From NCBI GenBank assembly GCA_041686955.1, contig JAWLCV010000058.1, forward strand, positions 1 to 24,708: 24,708 nucleotides of DNA. Reading direction: 5' to 3'. This stretch comes from UBA7803 sp041686955 (GTDB lineage: Bacteria; Pseudomonadota; Gammaproteobacteria; Pseudomonadales; Azotimanducaceae). Under the pieces are notes generated by a model. That model was not told where the DNA came from and searched no databases. It saw nothing but the letters and a program-made list of their open reading frames with translations. Shown here piece after piece: positions 1-7,443 of this stretch. Position 1 is the stretch's first letter. Each line of letters starts with the position of its first letter. A program made the position numbers and the translations under genes.

Positions 1-834
1 CGCTCCCAGATTGAACAGCACCGAGCGGGCGAACTCGGCGCTCGGCCGTTCCGCCGTCACCGGCCTGGCGGCGGCGCCGGCGAGCCCGTCGGCGAGCCCG
101 TCGGCGAGCCCTTCGGCAAGCCCTCCAGCGGCAGCCGGCATCAGCTCCGCGAGCGGCCGGACCGGCGGCCGGGGCAGACCCGCAGCGAAGCCGGGCATGA
201 GCCGGTCGATCCAGCGCCGCCAGGCCGCCCAGGGATCCGTCACCGCGGCCCCAATCCGGCTGACGGCATCCGGCGGCCGCCCGAGTATGGCGTGGGCCGC
301 GGCGATGTCGGCCAGCACCGCCGGGCCGAGCCCGGTGTCACGCACCCCGGCCACGGTGAAGGTGCGCCCGCCGAGGGAGAGGGATTCACCCTCGGCGTAG
401 CCCGTCTCGGCGTCCACCAGCACCGCCTCGCCCACCAGCACCGGGAGCGGCACTCGCGCGCCCGTCGGTCCGCGGCCGGTCTCCGCCGGGAAGGCCAGCC
501 AGTCCGCGCCCACCACCAGCAGCCGCTGCGCCTCCACGGCCACGTGGCCTTCGACCAGGGGCACCAGAGCGGTGACCGGCGAATCGGGATCGCGGCGCCA
601 CCCTTCGCGCAAACGGAAGTAGCGGTCCGCGTTCAGCGCGGGGTGCTCGATGAGATGAGTGAGCCCACCGAGATGGGGCGGCGTGGCCGCGTCCAGGGAG
701 CGCTGCACCTGCACGCTGATCAGGTGAACCGCCACCACGGACGCCACCCCGAGCGCCACGCCCAGCACCACCGTGGCGGCGCTCCAGGGCGCCTGCCGCA
801 GGAATCTGAGCTGGCTCGTGACCAGCAGTCTCAC
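1..834 (-). CDS. ABC transporter permease, FtsX/MacB-like, partial (3' end outside window)
   Basis: Membrane subunit of an ABC exporter of the LolE/MacB/FtsX type, working with the ATPase encoded just upstream. The reading frame is open for 278 codons from a GTG at 834 to base 1 and continues past the edge. The start lies in a GTGA overlap with the stop of the ATPase gene, which indicates translational coupling. Residues about 17-38 form a hydrophobic N-terminal membrane segment (AATVVLGVALGVASVVAVHL). A long extracytoplasmic region follows, as in the MacB periplasmic core family, and the visible part ends with SAEFARSVLFNLGA, a typical lead-in to the next segments. Near residues 237-252 there is a fourfold (D/E)GLA repeat encoded by a 12-bp DNA repeat. 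The substrate cannot be read from the sequence; lipoprotein, lipid or peptide export are all possible. Confidence 0.82.
   Translation of the reverse strand, partial: MRLLVTSQLRFLRQAPWSAATVVLGVALGVASVVAVHLISVQVQRSLDAATPPHLGGLTHLIEHPALNADRYFRLREGWRRDPDSPVTALVPLVEGHVAVEAQRLLVVGADWLAFPAETGRGPTGARVPLPVLVGEAVLVDAETGYAEGESLSLGGRTFTVAGVRDTGLGPAVLADIAAAHAILGRPPDAVSRIGAAVTDPWAAWRRWIDRLMPGFAAGLPRPPVRPLAELMPAAAGGLAEGLADGLADGLAGAAARPVTAERPSAEFARSVLFNLGA
79..126. repeat. 12-bp tandem repeat, four copies, within the permease gene
   Basis: Four adjacent 12-bp units are visible: GGCGAGCCCGTC twice, then GGCGAGCCCTTC and GGCAAGCCCTCC. On the minus strand they encode GLA with D or E, giving a run of (D/E)GLA inside the extracytoplasmic part of the permease. 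Because the unit is a multiple of three, copy-number change by slippage would keep the frame. Confidence 0.85.
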
Positions 835-1514
835 GAGGCCGCCCGCGCAGCCCCGCCGATCTCCACCGTCCGATCCGCCCGGGCCGCGATGTCGGCGTCG
901 TGGGTGGCAACCAGCAGCGCGCCACCGGATTCCCGCACCTGCTGCCAGAGCAGGTGCGCCACCCGCCCGGCGTTGTCGGCGTCCAGGTTCCCGGTGGGCT
1001 CGTCGGCGAGCACCAGCGCCGGCGCGTGGGCCAGGGCGCGGGCGATGGCCACGCGCTGACGCTCGCCGCCGGACAGCACGTCGGGAAACGCATCGGCCCG
1101 GTCACCGAGCCCCAGCGCGTCGAGCCGCTCCAGGGCCCGCGCCTCGAGATCCCAGCGGCGGTTGAGCTCCAGGGGCAGCAGCACGTTCTCCCGAACGGTG
1201 AGGGTGGGCACCAGGTTGAAGAACTGAAACACGTAGCCCATGTGCGCCCGGCGGGCCCGGGTGAGGGCCGCCGGATCCATGGCGTGGAGCTCCAGTATGC
1301 CGTGGTCCACGTGCAGCCGCAGGGTGCCGGCGTCCAGCGGGATCAGGCCCGCCACCAGGTTCAGCAGCGTGGTCTTGCCCGAGCCGCTCGGGCCCGAGAG
1401 CGCCACCACCTCCCCCGCGTGCAGGTCCAGGTCCAGGCCCGCCAGCACCCGCCGCACGCCAGTGCCGTCGGCGAACGCCTTGGTGACACCGCGGGCCTCG
1501 AGCACCGGGCTCAT
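831..1514 (-). CDS. ABC transporter ATP-binding protein, LolD/MacB type
   Basis: Cytoplasmic ATPase of 227 residues, the usual length for the LolD-like family, which energises FtsX/LolE-type permeases. All nucleotide-binding motifs are intact: Walker A GPSGSGKTT (41-49), Q-loop at Q97 in VFQFFNLVPTLTV (a stretch characteristic of LolD/MacB/FtsE-like proteins), signature LSGGERQR (147-154), Walker B ALVLADEP (166-173) and switch His205 in ATHD. The ATG at 1514 overlaps the stop of the Nudix gene (ATGA), and its own stop overlaps the permease start (GTGA), so the three genes look like one coupled operon. The transported substrate is unknown. Confidence 0.93.
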   Translation of the reverse strand: MSPVLEARGVTKAFADGTGVRRVLAGLDLDLHAGEVVALSGPSGSGKTTLLNLVAGLIPLDAGTLRLHVDHGILELHAMDPAALTRARRAHMGYVFQFFNLVPTLTVRENVLLPLELNRRWDLEARALERLDALGLGDRADAFPDVLSGGERQRVAIARALAHAPALVLADEPTGNLDADNAGRVAHLLWQQVRESGGALLVATHDADIAARADRTVEIGGAARAAS

Positions 1515-2266
1515 CGCAGCTCGTGCATGCCCTGGCGTCTCTGCTCCTCGGTGAGCTCGCCCACGTGCCGCTCCGCCGCCACCGTCTCCAGCACTTCATC
1601 CACATCGGTGAAGCCGGCGATGCTTTCCAGGGTGGTGAGGGTGGGCGAGATCATCTGCCAGCGCCCCGCGCGGTGGGCGGCCAGCGCATCGTCGGGACGC
1701 ACCCAGGCGTCGTCGGCCGTTTCCCGATGATGGGCCACGGTCTCCTGATCGCCGGGCATGGCGGCGACGAAGAAGCGGGTGTCGAAGCGCCGGGGCACCA
1801 GCGGCGGAGTGATCCAGTGACTGAAGTACCGCACCCGGTCCGCGGCGAGGGCGAGGCCTTCCCGCCGGCACAGGTCGGTCATGGAGATCTCGCCGTCGAT
1901 GAGCTGCTGCCGGTAGGCGGCGAACCGGGCCACCTCCCCTTCGTCCCGCCAGCGGATGAGCCGGCCCCCGCGGTAAGCCAGCAGCACCCCGCACTCCTCG
2001 AAGCACTCGCGGATGGCCGCCACCCAGTAGCGTAGCCCTCCGGCGGCGATACCGAGGCGGCGATTCGCCTCGTCGTCGGACAGTCCTTCGAGCAGCTCCG
2101 GGACGAAATCGCCTTCGTCCACCTTGCCTCCGGGAAACACGTGCAGATCGGGAAAATCGCCGCTCCCCGGGCGCTGCATCATGAACACTTCGAGACCGCC
2201 CGGACCGTCGCGCAGCAGCACGATGGTGGCCGCCAGACGAATGTTGCCGCGTGCGAGGGGTTCCAT
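1511..2266 (-). CDS. Nudix hydrolase, NUDT19-like
   Basis: A 251-residue Nudix-fold hydrolase; the family cleaves nucleoside diphosphates linked to another moiety. The Nudix box is recognisable but split: FPGGKVDEGDF (44-54) and then, after about 30 residues, AIRECFEECGVLL (84-96) carrying the R-E-x2-E-E metal-binding core (R86, E87, E90, E91). Such an insertion inside the box is typical of the NUDT19 branch, whose eukaryotic members hydrolyse CoA and acyl-CoA; that activity is an inference here. The N-terminal part (RLAATIVLLRDGPGGLEVFMMQR) is the normal first Nudix strand region. It is the first gene of the operon with the ABC exporter. The start at 2266 faces the divergent ribbon-helix-helix gene across 144 bp. 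Confidence 0.9.
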   Translation of the reverse strand: MEPLARGNIRLAATIVLLRDGPGGLEVFMMQRPGSGDFPDLHVFPGGKVDEGDFVPELLEGLSDDEANRRLGIAAGGLRYWVAAIRECFEECGVLLAYRGGRLIRWRDEGEVARFAAYRQQLIDGEISMTDLCRREGLALAADRVRYFSHWITPPLVPRRFDTRFFVAAMPGDQETVAHHRETADDAWVRPDDALAAHRAGRWQMISPTLTTLESIAGFTDVDEVLETVAAERHVGELTEEQRRQGMHELR

Positions 2267-2288
2267 GATATCAACCTGCCATCTCTTG

Positions 2289-2331
2289 CCGGTGCACCGG
2301 CCGGTGGGTACATTACGTCAATCGTTTTGAC
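2289..2331. promoter_or_regulatory. Candidate operator region with two inverted repeats in a divergent intergenic region
   Basis: The 144-bp gap between the Nudix gene and the ribbon-helix-helix gene holds a perfect 12-bp palindrome, CCGGTGCACCGG, at 2289-2300. A second dyad, GTCAA-N5-TTGAC, lies at 2317-2331. The stretch 2308-2332 is AT-richer than its surroundings. Divergent genes, one for a DNA-binding protein, make this a plausible autoregulatory site, but no binding consensus was matched and a short palindrome in GC-rich DNA can occur by chance. No convincing -35/-10 pair was found. Confidence 0.3.
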
Positions 2332-2410
2332 CAAGCTGGCGGCGCGGCGCGGCGCCCCCGCAGTATCGTGCGCCTCGCACCGCGGAAGGGGAGCGGGGAG
2401 CCCGTGGGGG

Positions 2411-2707
2411 ATGGCCGACAAGAACTACAAGTACCTGGTCCGGCTGCCCATCCCCATGCGCGAACTGCTCGCCGAATCGGCCCGGTACCACCGGCGCAGC
2501 ATCAACTCCGAGATTGTAGCGCGCCTGCAACTGTCGTTCAGCGGCCTGCCCGGGGTGGAGGAGCAGCGCGCCCTGGCCCCGGCGCTCCACGAGGAGTTCG
2601 AGCGGCTGCTGCACCGAGAGCTGTCCGAGGAGGAAGAGGCGCTCATCCGTCGTTTTCGCTGCCTTTCCGCCGGCAAGCGGGCAGCGCTCCTGGATCTGCT
2701 GTCGTGA
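2411..2707 (+). CDS. Arc/AmrZ-like ribbon-helix-helix DNA-binding protein
   Basis: A 98-residue putative transcription factor. Residues 7-46 (KYLVRLPIPMRELLAESARY, then HRRSINSEIVARLQLSFSG) match the Arc-type fold: a short beta strand with alternating contact residues, then two helices with the conserved RS(I/M)NSEI turn, also seen in Arc and AmrZ. The C-terminal half (48-98) is an acidic helical extension with an EEEE run, possibly for oligomerisation or partner binding. The frame is open upstream to 2141, but the ATG at 2411 is chosen because it sits about 10 bases after a purine-rich ribosome-binding stretch (GGGGAG, 2395-2400) and directly precedes the domain. The gene ends 10 bases before a response regulator, so the two are probably co-transcribed. 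Target genes are unknown. Confidence 0.85.
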   Translation: MADKNYKYLVRLPIPMRELLAESARYHRRSINSEIVARLQLSFSGLPGVEEQRALAPALHEEFERLLHRELSEEEEALIRRFRCLSAGKRAALLDLLS

Positions 2708-2717
2708 GGGTCGCGCC

Positions 2718-3722
2718 ATGAGCTCGCTGACCCTGTCCCCGTACTTCCATCCCACCACCGTGGTGCTGGTGGACGACAACGAAGCCTTCGTGCGCAGCCT
2801 CACCCTGGAGCTGCCCCCGACTCTGGCCTGCCGCGGCTTCACCGACCCGGAGCAGGCGCTCGCCTTCCTCAACGAGCCCATCGGCCTGCCGCCCCTGGTG
2901 GACCGATGCTTCACCCTCCAGCGCGCCCCGGGCAGTCAGGCGCTGATCAACCTGGATCTAGGCGCCATCGAGCAGGAAATCAACTATCGGGAGCGGTTCC
3001 GCCGGGTTTCGGTGGTGCTGGTGGACTACGCCATGCCCTCGGTGGACGGCCTGCAGTTCTGCGAGCGCAGCCGCGACCCCTACGCCCGGCTCGCCATGTT
3101 CACCGGCGTCGCCGACGAGAAGCTGGCCGTGGAAGCGTTCAACGCCGGGCTGATTCACCGCTTCATCCCCAAGCATCGCGCCACGGCCGTGGAAGCCGTG
3201 GTGGCCTTCATCGCCGAGCTGGAGCGGGAGTACTTCCATCAGTATCTGGCCCGACTGCGCACGGCGCTGGCCATCGACCCCCCGGGATTCCTGGTGGATC
3301 GCGGCATCGCCGTGGCGGTGCACAAGGTGATGCAGGAAGAGCGCGCGGTTGAGTACTACCTGGTGGACGACCCGCCGGGATTTCTCATGCTGCGCGCCAA
3401 CGGCTCGGTGATCCGCCTGCTGCTCCTGGACGAGGCGGATCGCCAGCAGCAGATCGACTTCGTCCGGCAGCACGGCGCCCCCGCGGACGTCCGCCGCGGC
3501 ATCGAGCGCGGCGAGCTGGTGGGGATGTTCAGCGGCGAGTCCCCCACCGACTACTTCGGTGACGAGCGCTATCCCTGGGAGGAGCAGGTGGTGCCGGCCC
3601 GGCGCGTCGACGGCGATCGCACCTGGTACCTCGGGCTCGTCCACGATGCCGCCACGGACGTGGACTTCGATCCCGCGCGCTCCTCCTACGACGCCTACCT
3701 GCGCACCCTGCGAGGCGGATGA
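2718..3722 (+). CDS. Response regulator with inserted receiver and unrecognised C-terminal output region
   Basis: A 334-residue cytoplasmic signalling protein. The receiver has its key residues: acidic pair D19-D20 in VLVDDNE, phospho-acceptor D103 in VLVDYAMPSVDGLQF, T129 in MFTG and K152 in FIPKH. Unusually, about 40 residues (55-96) separate the helix-2 region from the phospho-acceptor strand, so the receiver is much longer than the usual 120 residues. After a helical linker (160-185) comes a region of about 150 residues with strands and conserved-looking PPGF motifs (PPGFLVDRG, PPGFLMLRANG). I do not recognise it; it has no helix-turn-helix, GGDEF, EAL or HD signature. No histidine kinase is adjacent. 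The likely functional partner is the small ribbon-helix-helix protein 10 bases upstream. The gene converges on the transporter gene with a 9-base gap. Confidence 0.85.
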   Translation: MSSLTLSPYFHPTTVVLVDDNEAFVRSLTLELPPTLACRGFTDPEQALAFLNEPIGLPPLVDRCFTLQRAPGSQALINLDLGAIEQEINYRERFRRVSVVLVDYAMPSVDGLQFCERSRDPYARLAMFTGVADEKLAVEAFNAGLIHRFIPKHRATAVEAVVAFIAELEREYFHQYLARLRTALAIDPPGFLVDRGIAVAVHKVMQEERAVEYYLVDDPPGFLMLRANGSVIRLLLLDEADRQQQIDFVRQHGAPADVRRGIERGELVGMFSGESPTDYFGDERYPWEEQVVPARRVDGDRTWYLGLVHDAATDVDFDPARSSYDAYLRTLRGG

Positions 3723-3731
3723 GCCGGTGAC

Positions 3732-5237
3732 TCAGCCGCCGGGGCGCAGGTGCCCGGGCAGCACCGCCCGCTCCAGGCCTTCGAAGGCCAGCTCCGTGGC
3801 GATGGCGAGCACGGCCGCCGGCACGGCGCCCTGCAGGATCAGCCCGGTGTCGTTCAGCGCAAGCCCTGTGACGATGGGATCTCCCAACCCGCCGGCGCCG
3901 ATGAACGCCGCCAGGGTAGCCGTGCCGATGCTGATGACCGCCGCGGTGCGGATGCCGGCGAGCATGGTGGGCAGCGACAAGGGCACCTGAACGTAGCGAA
4001 GCTGCTGCGCCCGGGTCATGCCCATGGCCTCCGCCACCCGGAGCAGGGTCGGGTCGACCGTGGTCAGGGCGGCGATGGTGTTGCGCAGGGTCGGCAGCAG
4101 CGAGTAGAGAAACAGCGCCACGATGGCCGGCACCGGACCGATGCCGAGCAGCGGAATCATCAGCGCCAGCAGGGCGATGGACGGTATGGTCTGCAGCAGC
4201 CCGCATCCGTAGACCACGCCGCGGGCCAGCCAGCGGTGACGGAACACCGCGAGCCCCAGGGTCAGCGCCACCACCACCGACGCCGCCAGCGCCGCCACGG
4301 TGAGCTTCAGGTGCTGCAGCGTGTTGCGCCACAAGGCGCGCCACAGCACGCCGCCCGCCTCCCGGCTCTCCGCCAGCCCCTCGGCGGCGAGAAACCCGTT
4401 GGCGACCTCGGCGAACGAACGTCCCTCGAACACGACGGCGGCGTTCAGGGCCTGCATGGTCGCGTCGTCCAGCCGTCCGGCCAGCGGCTGCAGCGCCCGC
4501 ACCGCGCCCGGCGGCAGGTCGCCCCGCACCACGGGCACGGCCAGATACTCCGGGAAGAAGCCCCGGGTATCCTCCAGCACGGTCAGATCGTAGCGCTCCA
4601 CCTCGCCATCGGTGGAGTAGGCGTCGGTGACGTCGATGGTGCCCTGCTCCAGGGCCTGATACGCCAGGCCGTGCTCGATGCCGCTGACGGGCAGCTCGAG
4701 CCGGTAGGACGCGGAGAGCCCCGGCCAGCCGTCGCTCCGTTCCAGAAACTCGTGGCTCAGCACCACGCGCAGCTCGGGGTGAGCGGCCAGGTCGTCGATG
4801 GCATGGATTCCCAGCGCCTCGGCGCGCTGCCGCTTCATCACCAGGGCGTAGGTGTTGTCGAAGCCGAGCGGCGCCAGCACCTCGAGCCCCCGTTCCGCCA
4901 TGGCCCGACGCAGCCGGGCGAGATCGGCCTCCCGCGGCAGGTTCAGGATCGCCTGACTCAGGGTGCCCGTGTACTCCACGTAGAGGTCCACCTCCCCCGC
5001 CGCCAGCGCGCGGAAGCACACCAGGGTGCCGCCCAGGCCGAAGCGCCGGTCCACCACGAAGCCGGCGTGCTCCAGAAGCTGTGCGGCCATCTCGCCTAAG
5101 ATGTACGACTCGTTGAAATTCTTGCTGGCCACCACGATGGGTTCGGTTGCGCCGTGAGCGGCCGGCGCCGCCAGCACGGCCGCCAGCAGCCAGGGCAACA
5201 GCCAGCCGCAGGTTCGGCGGACGGTCCGGAGCTTCAT
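3732..5237 (-). CDS. Fused substrate-binding protein/permease of an osmoprotectant-type (glycine betaine/choline) ABC importer
   Basis: A 501-residue fusion. Residues 1-30 are a signal peptide or anchor (WLLPWLLAAVLAAPAAHGA). Residues 33-290 form an OpuC/ProX-type binding domain: IVVASKNFNESYILGEM is the typical first strand and helix, and VEYTGTL (87-93) is the family ligand-pocket motif. Residues about 300-495 are a BPD permease with several membrane helices and an EAA-type loop (AEAMGMTRAQQLRYVQVPLS). Family members import quaternary amines for osmoprotection or nutrition; some relatives bind other ligands such as ergothioneine, so the substrate is tentative. The binding domain precedes the permease, so it would be tethered to its own channel. 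The ATG overlaps the stop of the ATPase gene (ATGA). The pair probably forms a complete importer with the ATPase at 5234-5983. Confidence 0.9.
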   Translation of the reverse strand: MKLRTVRRTCGWLLPWLLAAVLAAPAAHGATEPIVVASKNFNESYILGEMAAQLLEHAGFVVDRRFGLGGTLVCFRALAAGEVDLYVEYTGTLSQAILNLPREADLARLRRAMAERGLEVLAPLGFDNTYALVMKRQRAEALGIHAIDDLAAHPELRVVLSHEFLERSDGWPGLSASYRLELPVSGIEHGLAYQALEQGTIDVTDAYSTDGEVERYDLTVLEDTRGFFPEYLAVPVVRGDLPPGAVRALQPLAGRLDDATMQALNAAVVFEGRSFAEVANGFLAAEGLAESREAGGVLWRALWRNTLQHLKLTVAALAASVVVALTLGLAVFRHRWLARGVVYGCGLLQTIPSIALLALMIPLLGIGPVPAIVALFLYSLLPTLRNTIAALTTVDPTLLRVAEAMGMTRAQQLRYVQVPLSLPTMLAGIRTAAVISIGTATLAAFIGAGGLGDPIVTGLALNDTGLILQGAVPAAVLAIATELAFEGLERAVLPGHLRPGG

Positions 5238-5983
5238 AGCTGCTCCGTCACCAGCGACCGCACGTACTCATCCGCGGGCGAGGCCACGACGTCGTCCGTC
5301 GCGCCCGCCTGGAGCACACGCCCGTTCTGCAGGATCACCAGGTAGCCCGCCAGCCGTACCGCCTCGCGCATGTCGTGGGTCACCAGCAGCGTGCTCACCG
5401 GCTCCCGGGTCTTCACCTGCTCGAAGGTGCGATAGATGCCCATCCGGGTGATGGGGTCCACGGCGGAGAACGGCTCGTCCAGGAGCAGCAGCCGTGGCTG
5501 CAGCATGAGCGCCCGGCACAGCCCCAGCCGCTGCTGCTGACCGCCGGACAGGGCGTGGGGATAGCGGTCGGAGATGTCGTAGGGCAGTTCCATGGCTTCG
5601 AGCAGGGCGCGATAGCGCGCTTCGCGGCGCTCCGGGGCCCAGCCGGCCAGCCGTGCCAGCAGCTCCACGTTCTGGCGGTTTGTCATGTGCGGAAACAGCC
5701 CGGCCCCCTGCACCGCGTAGCCAATCCCGCGGCGGAACGCCACCAGATCGCCGGGAATGGGCTCGCCGAACACCCGCACTTCTCCCCGCTCCGGGCGCAG
5801 CATGGCGTTGACGAGCTGCAGCAGGGTGGTCTTGCCGCTGCCGCTCGCTCCCACCACCGCAGTGGTGAGCCCCGCGGGCAGGGCCAGGGTGACCCCCTCC
5901 AGTACCGGCGGGCCCGCGCCGAAGCGCTTCTCCACGCCGAGGAACTCCACGCAGCTTTCGCCACGGAGGCTCGGCGCCGGCAT
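5234..5983 (-). CDS. ATP-binding protein of the osmoprotectant-type ABC importer
   Basis: A 249-residue OpuCA/ProV-like ATPase. Walker A GASGSGKTT is at 45-53, followed by the signature LSGGQQQR, Walker B LLLLDEPF with SAVDPITR, and switch His in LVTHDMREAVRLAG. It is shorter than OpuCA proteins that carry C-terminal CBS domains; none is present. The chosen ATG at 5983 overlaps the exonuclease stop by one base (TGATG), and the stop overlaps the start of the fused permease gene, so translation is probably coupled along the operon. The frame is open far upstream, but that portion is a shadow of the exonuclease gene. Confidence 0.92.
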   Translation of the reverse strand: MPAPSLRGESCVEFLGVEKRFGAGPPVLEGVTLALPAGLTTAVVGASGSGKTTLLQLVNAMLRPERGEVRVFGEPIPGDLVAFRRGIGYAVQGAGLFPHMTNRQNVELLARLAGWAPERREARYRALLEAMELPYDISDRYPHALSGGQQQRLGLCRALMLQPRLLLLDEPFSAVDPITRMGIYRTFEQVKTREPVSTLLVTHDMREAVRLAGYLVILQNGRVLQAGATDDVVASPADEYVRSLVTEQL

Positions 5984-7392
5984 CACAGGCCGTAGTCCCG
6001 CGCCAGGGCGTCGGCGTGGGCTTCGAGCTCTTCGAGCACCGGGTGGCCGGCAGGATGCTCTCGGCCGAGCTCGGCCAGGCGCTGCCGGAAACGCGCCAGG
6101 TTGCACCAGGGGGATTCCGTGGCCGCCAGCTTGTCGCGGACGAATTCCCGCCAGTCGGCCCGCTCCCCGGCCCCCAGAACCTCGGGAAAACAGCGGGCCT
6201 TCAGCCGGGCCGCCAGCACGGTGAGCCGGCGGTCGGCGTAGTCCAGGTCCTGCCACCGGCCCTCGGCCAGCGCGAGCTGCAGAGCCTGGCAGCGGGACCG
6301 GTCCTTGTCGTCGAAGAAGCCGTCGTACAGCGCCGCCTCCACGTCCGGCGGGCGCTCCGCTCGGCGGCGGCTGAACACGCGCATCAGCTTCTGCGCCAGC
6401 CACGGCTGGCGCAGCCGCCGCTGGCGCTCGAGGATCAGCTTGCGGTCGATGCCGAGGCGCGCGACGTTCTCGTCGTCTAGCACCTCGATCCCGGCCACGA
6501 ACGGGCAGCGGTTGAGGCGAATTTCCTTGAGCGGCGGGCGCTCCGGGTTGCCCGGCCGGAACAGGGCCTCGCGGATCTCCTCCTCCGTGCCCCGGAGCAG
6601 CGGCTCGATGTCCCGGGACAGGTCCGCCACGATCAGCGCGTTGCTGTTCTCGGGATGCCGGCAGACCGAGACCACCGGGGCGGCGCTGAAGCGCTCCCGG
6701 GGATACATGCCGGAAACGTGCACGCACAGCCGCGCGCCGAACGGCTCGAGCAGAGCGCGCAGGTGCCGCTTGTCCCGGCAGCTCAGGTAGTAGGCGAACA
6801 GCCTCGGCTGCCGCTCGCGGATCAGCCGGGCCAGCGCCACGGTGGCGCGCACGTCGGAGAGGGCGTCGTGCGCGTGGCCGTGATCGATGCCGTTGGCGGC
6901 GGTGAGGCGCTCCAGCTTGTACACCGGCAGGCCCTCCTCGTCGGTGGGCCACTCGATGCCGTCGCGCCGCAGCGCCCCGGCGGCGCGCACGAGATCGATG
7001 ATGTCCCAGCGCGAGTTGCCGTTCTGCCACTCCCGGGCATAGGGATCCAGCAGCATCCGGTACAGCCCGTGACGCACGAACTCGTCGTCGAAGCGCAGGC
7101 TGTTGTAGCCGGCGACGCAGGTGCCGGGGACGGAGAACAGGGCGTTGACCCGCCTGAGCGCCTGCCACTCGGTGATCCCCTCCGCCCGGGTCCGCGCAGG
7201 CGTGATGCCCGTCACCAGGGTGGCGTCGGGGCTGGGCAGCACGTCGTCCGGCAGCGCCACGTAGGTGCACACCTCGTCGCCAACCTCGTTCAGCTCCGCG
7301 TCCGTGCGCAGGCCCGCGAACTGAACGATGCGGTCCCAGCGGGGGTCGGTGCCGGAGGTCTCGAGGTCGTACCAGTAGAACGTTTGCGCCAT
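5983..7392 (-). CDS. sbcB: Exodeoxyribonuclease I
   Basis: A 3'-to-5' single-strand DNA exonuclease acting in mismatch repair and recombination. The 469 residues compare with about 475 in E. coli ExoI. The DnaQ-like exonuclease motifs are intact: D9 and E11 in YDLETSGTDPRWDRIVQFA (Exo I), D103 in YNSLRFDDEF (Exo II), and H175 and D180 in HAHDALSDVRATVALA (Exo III). The C-terminal part contains the ExoI-specific SH3-like and helical regions, including NRCPFVAG and the GFFDDKDR segment. The start is the ATG at 7392; the frame stays open upstream but those codons are antisense to the transporter gene. It is the first gene of an apparent operon with the ABC importer, an unusual pairing. The divergent transporter starts only 51 bp away. 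Confidence 0.95.
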   Translation of the reverse strand: MAQTFYWYDLETSGTDPRWDRIVQFAGLRTDAELNEVGDEVCTYVALPDDVLPSPDATLVTGITPARTRAEGITEWQALRRVNALFSVPGTCVAGYNSLRFDDEFVRHGLYRMLLDPYAREWQNGNSRWDIIDLVRAAGALRRDGIEWPTDEEGLPVYKLERLTAANGIDHGHAHDALSDVRATVALARLIRERQPRLFAYYLSCRDKRHLRALLEPFGARLCVHVSGMYPRERFSAAPVVSVCRHPENSNALIVADLSRDIEPLLRGTEEEIREALFRPGNPERPPLKEIRLNRCPFVAGIEVLDDENVARLGIDRKLILERQRRLRQPWLAQKLMRVFSRRRAERPPDVEAALYDGFFDDKDRSRCQALQLALAEGRWQDLDYADRRLTVLAARLKARCFPEVLGAGERADWREFVRDKLAATESPWCNLARFRQRLAELGREHPAGHPVLEELEAHADALARDYGL

Positions 7393-7443
7393 GGTGCTTC
7401 GTATAGTTGCTTTGCAGTCCACCCGTTGGCAACCTTGCCCGCC

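Noticed and set aside
386..1105. Minus-strand frame of 239 codons spanning the ATPase/permease junction
   Set aside because: It is a frame-shifted shadow of the ATPase and permease genes, with an Arg/Gly/Ala-rich translation and no domain.
2141..2410. N-terminal extension of the RHH protein
   Set aside because: The upstream codons overlap the divergent Nudix gene and show no domain. The ATG at 2411 has a ribosome-binding site.
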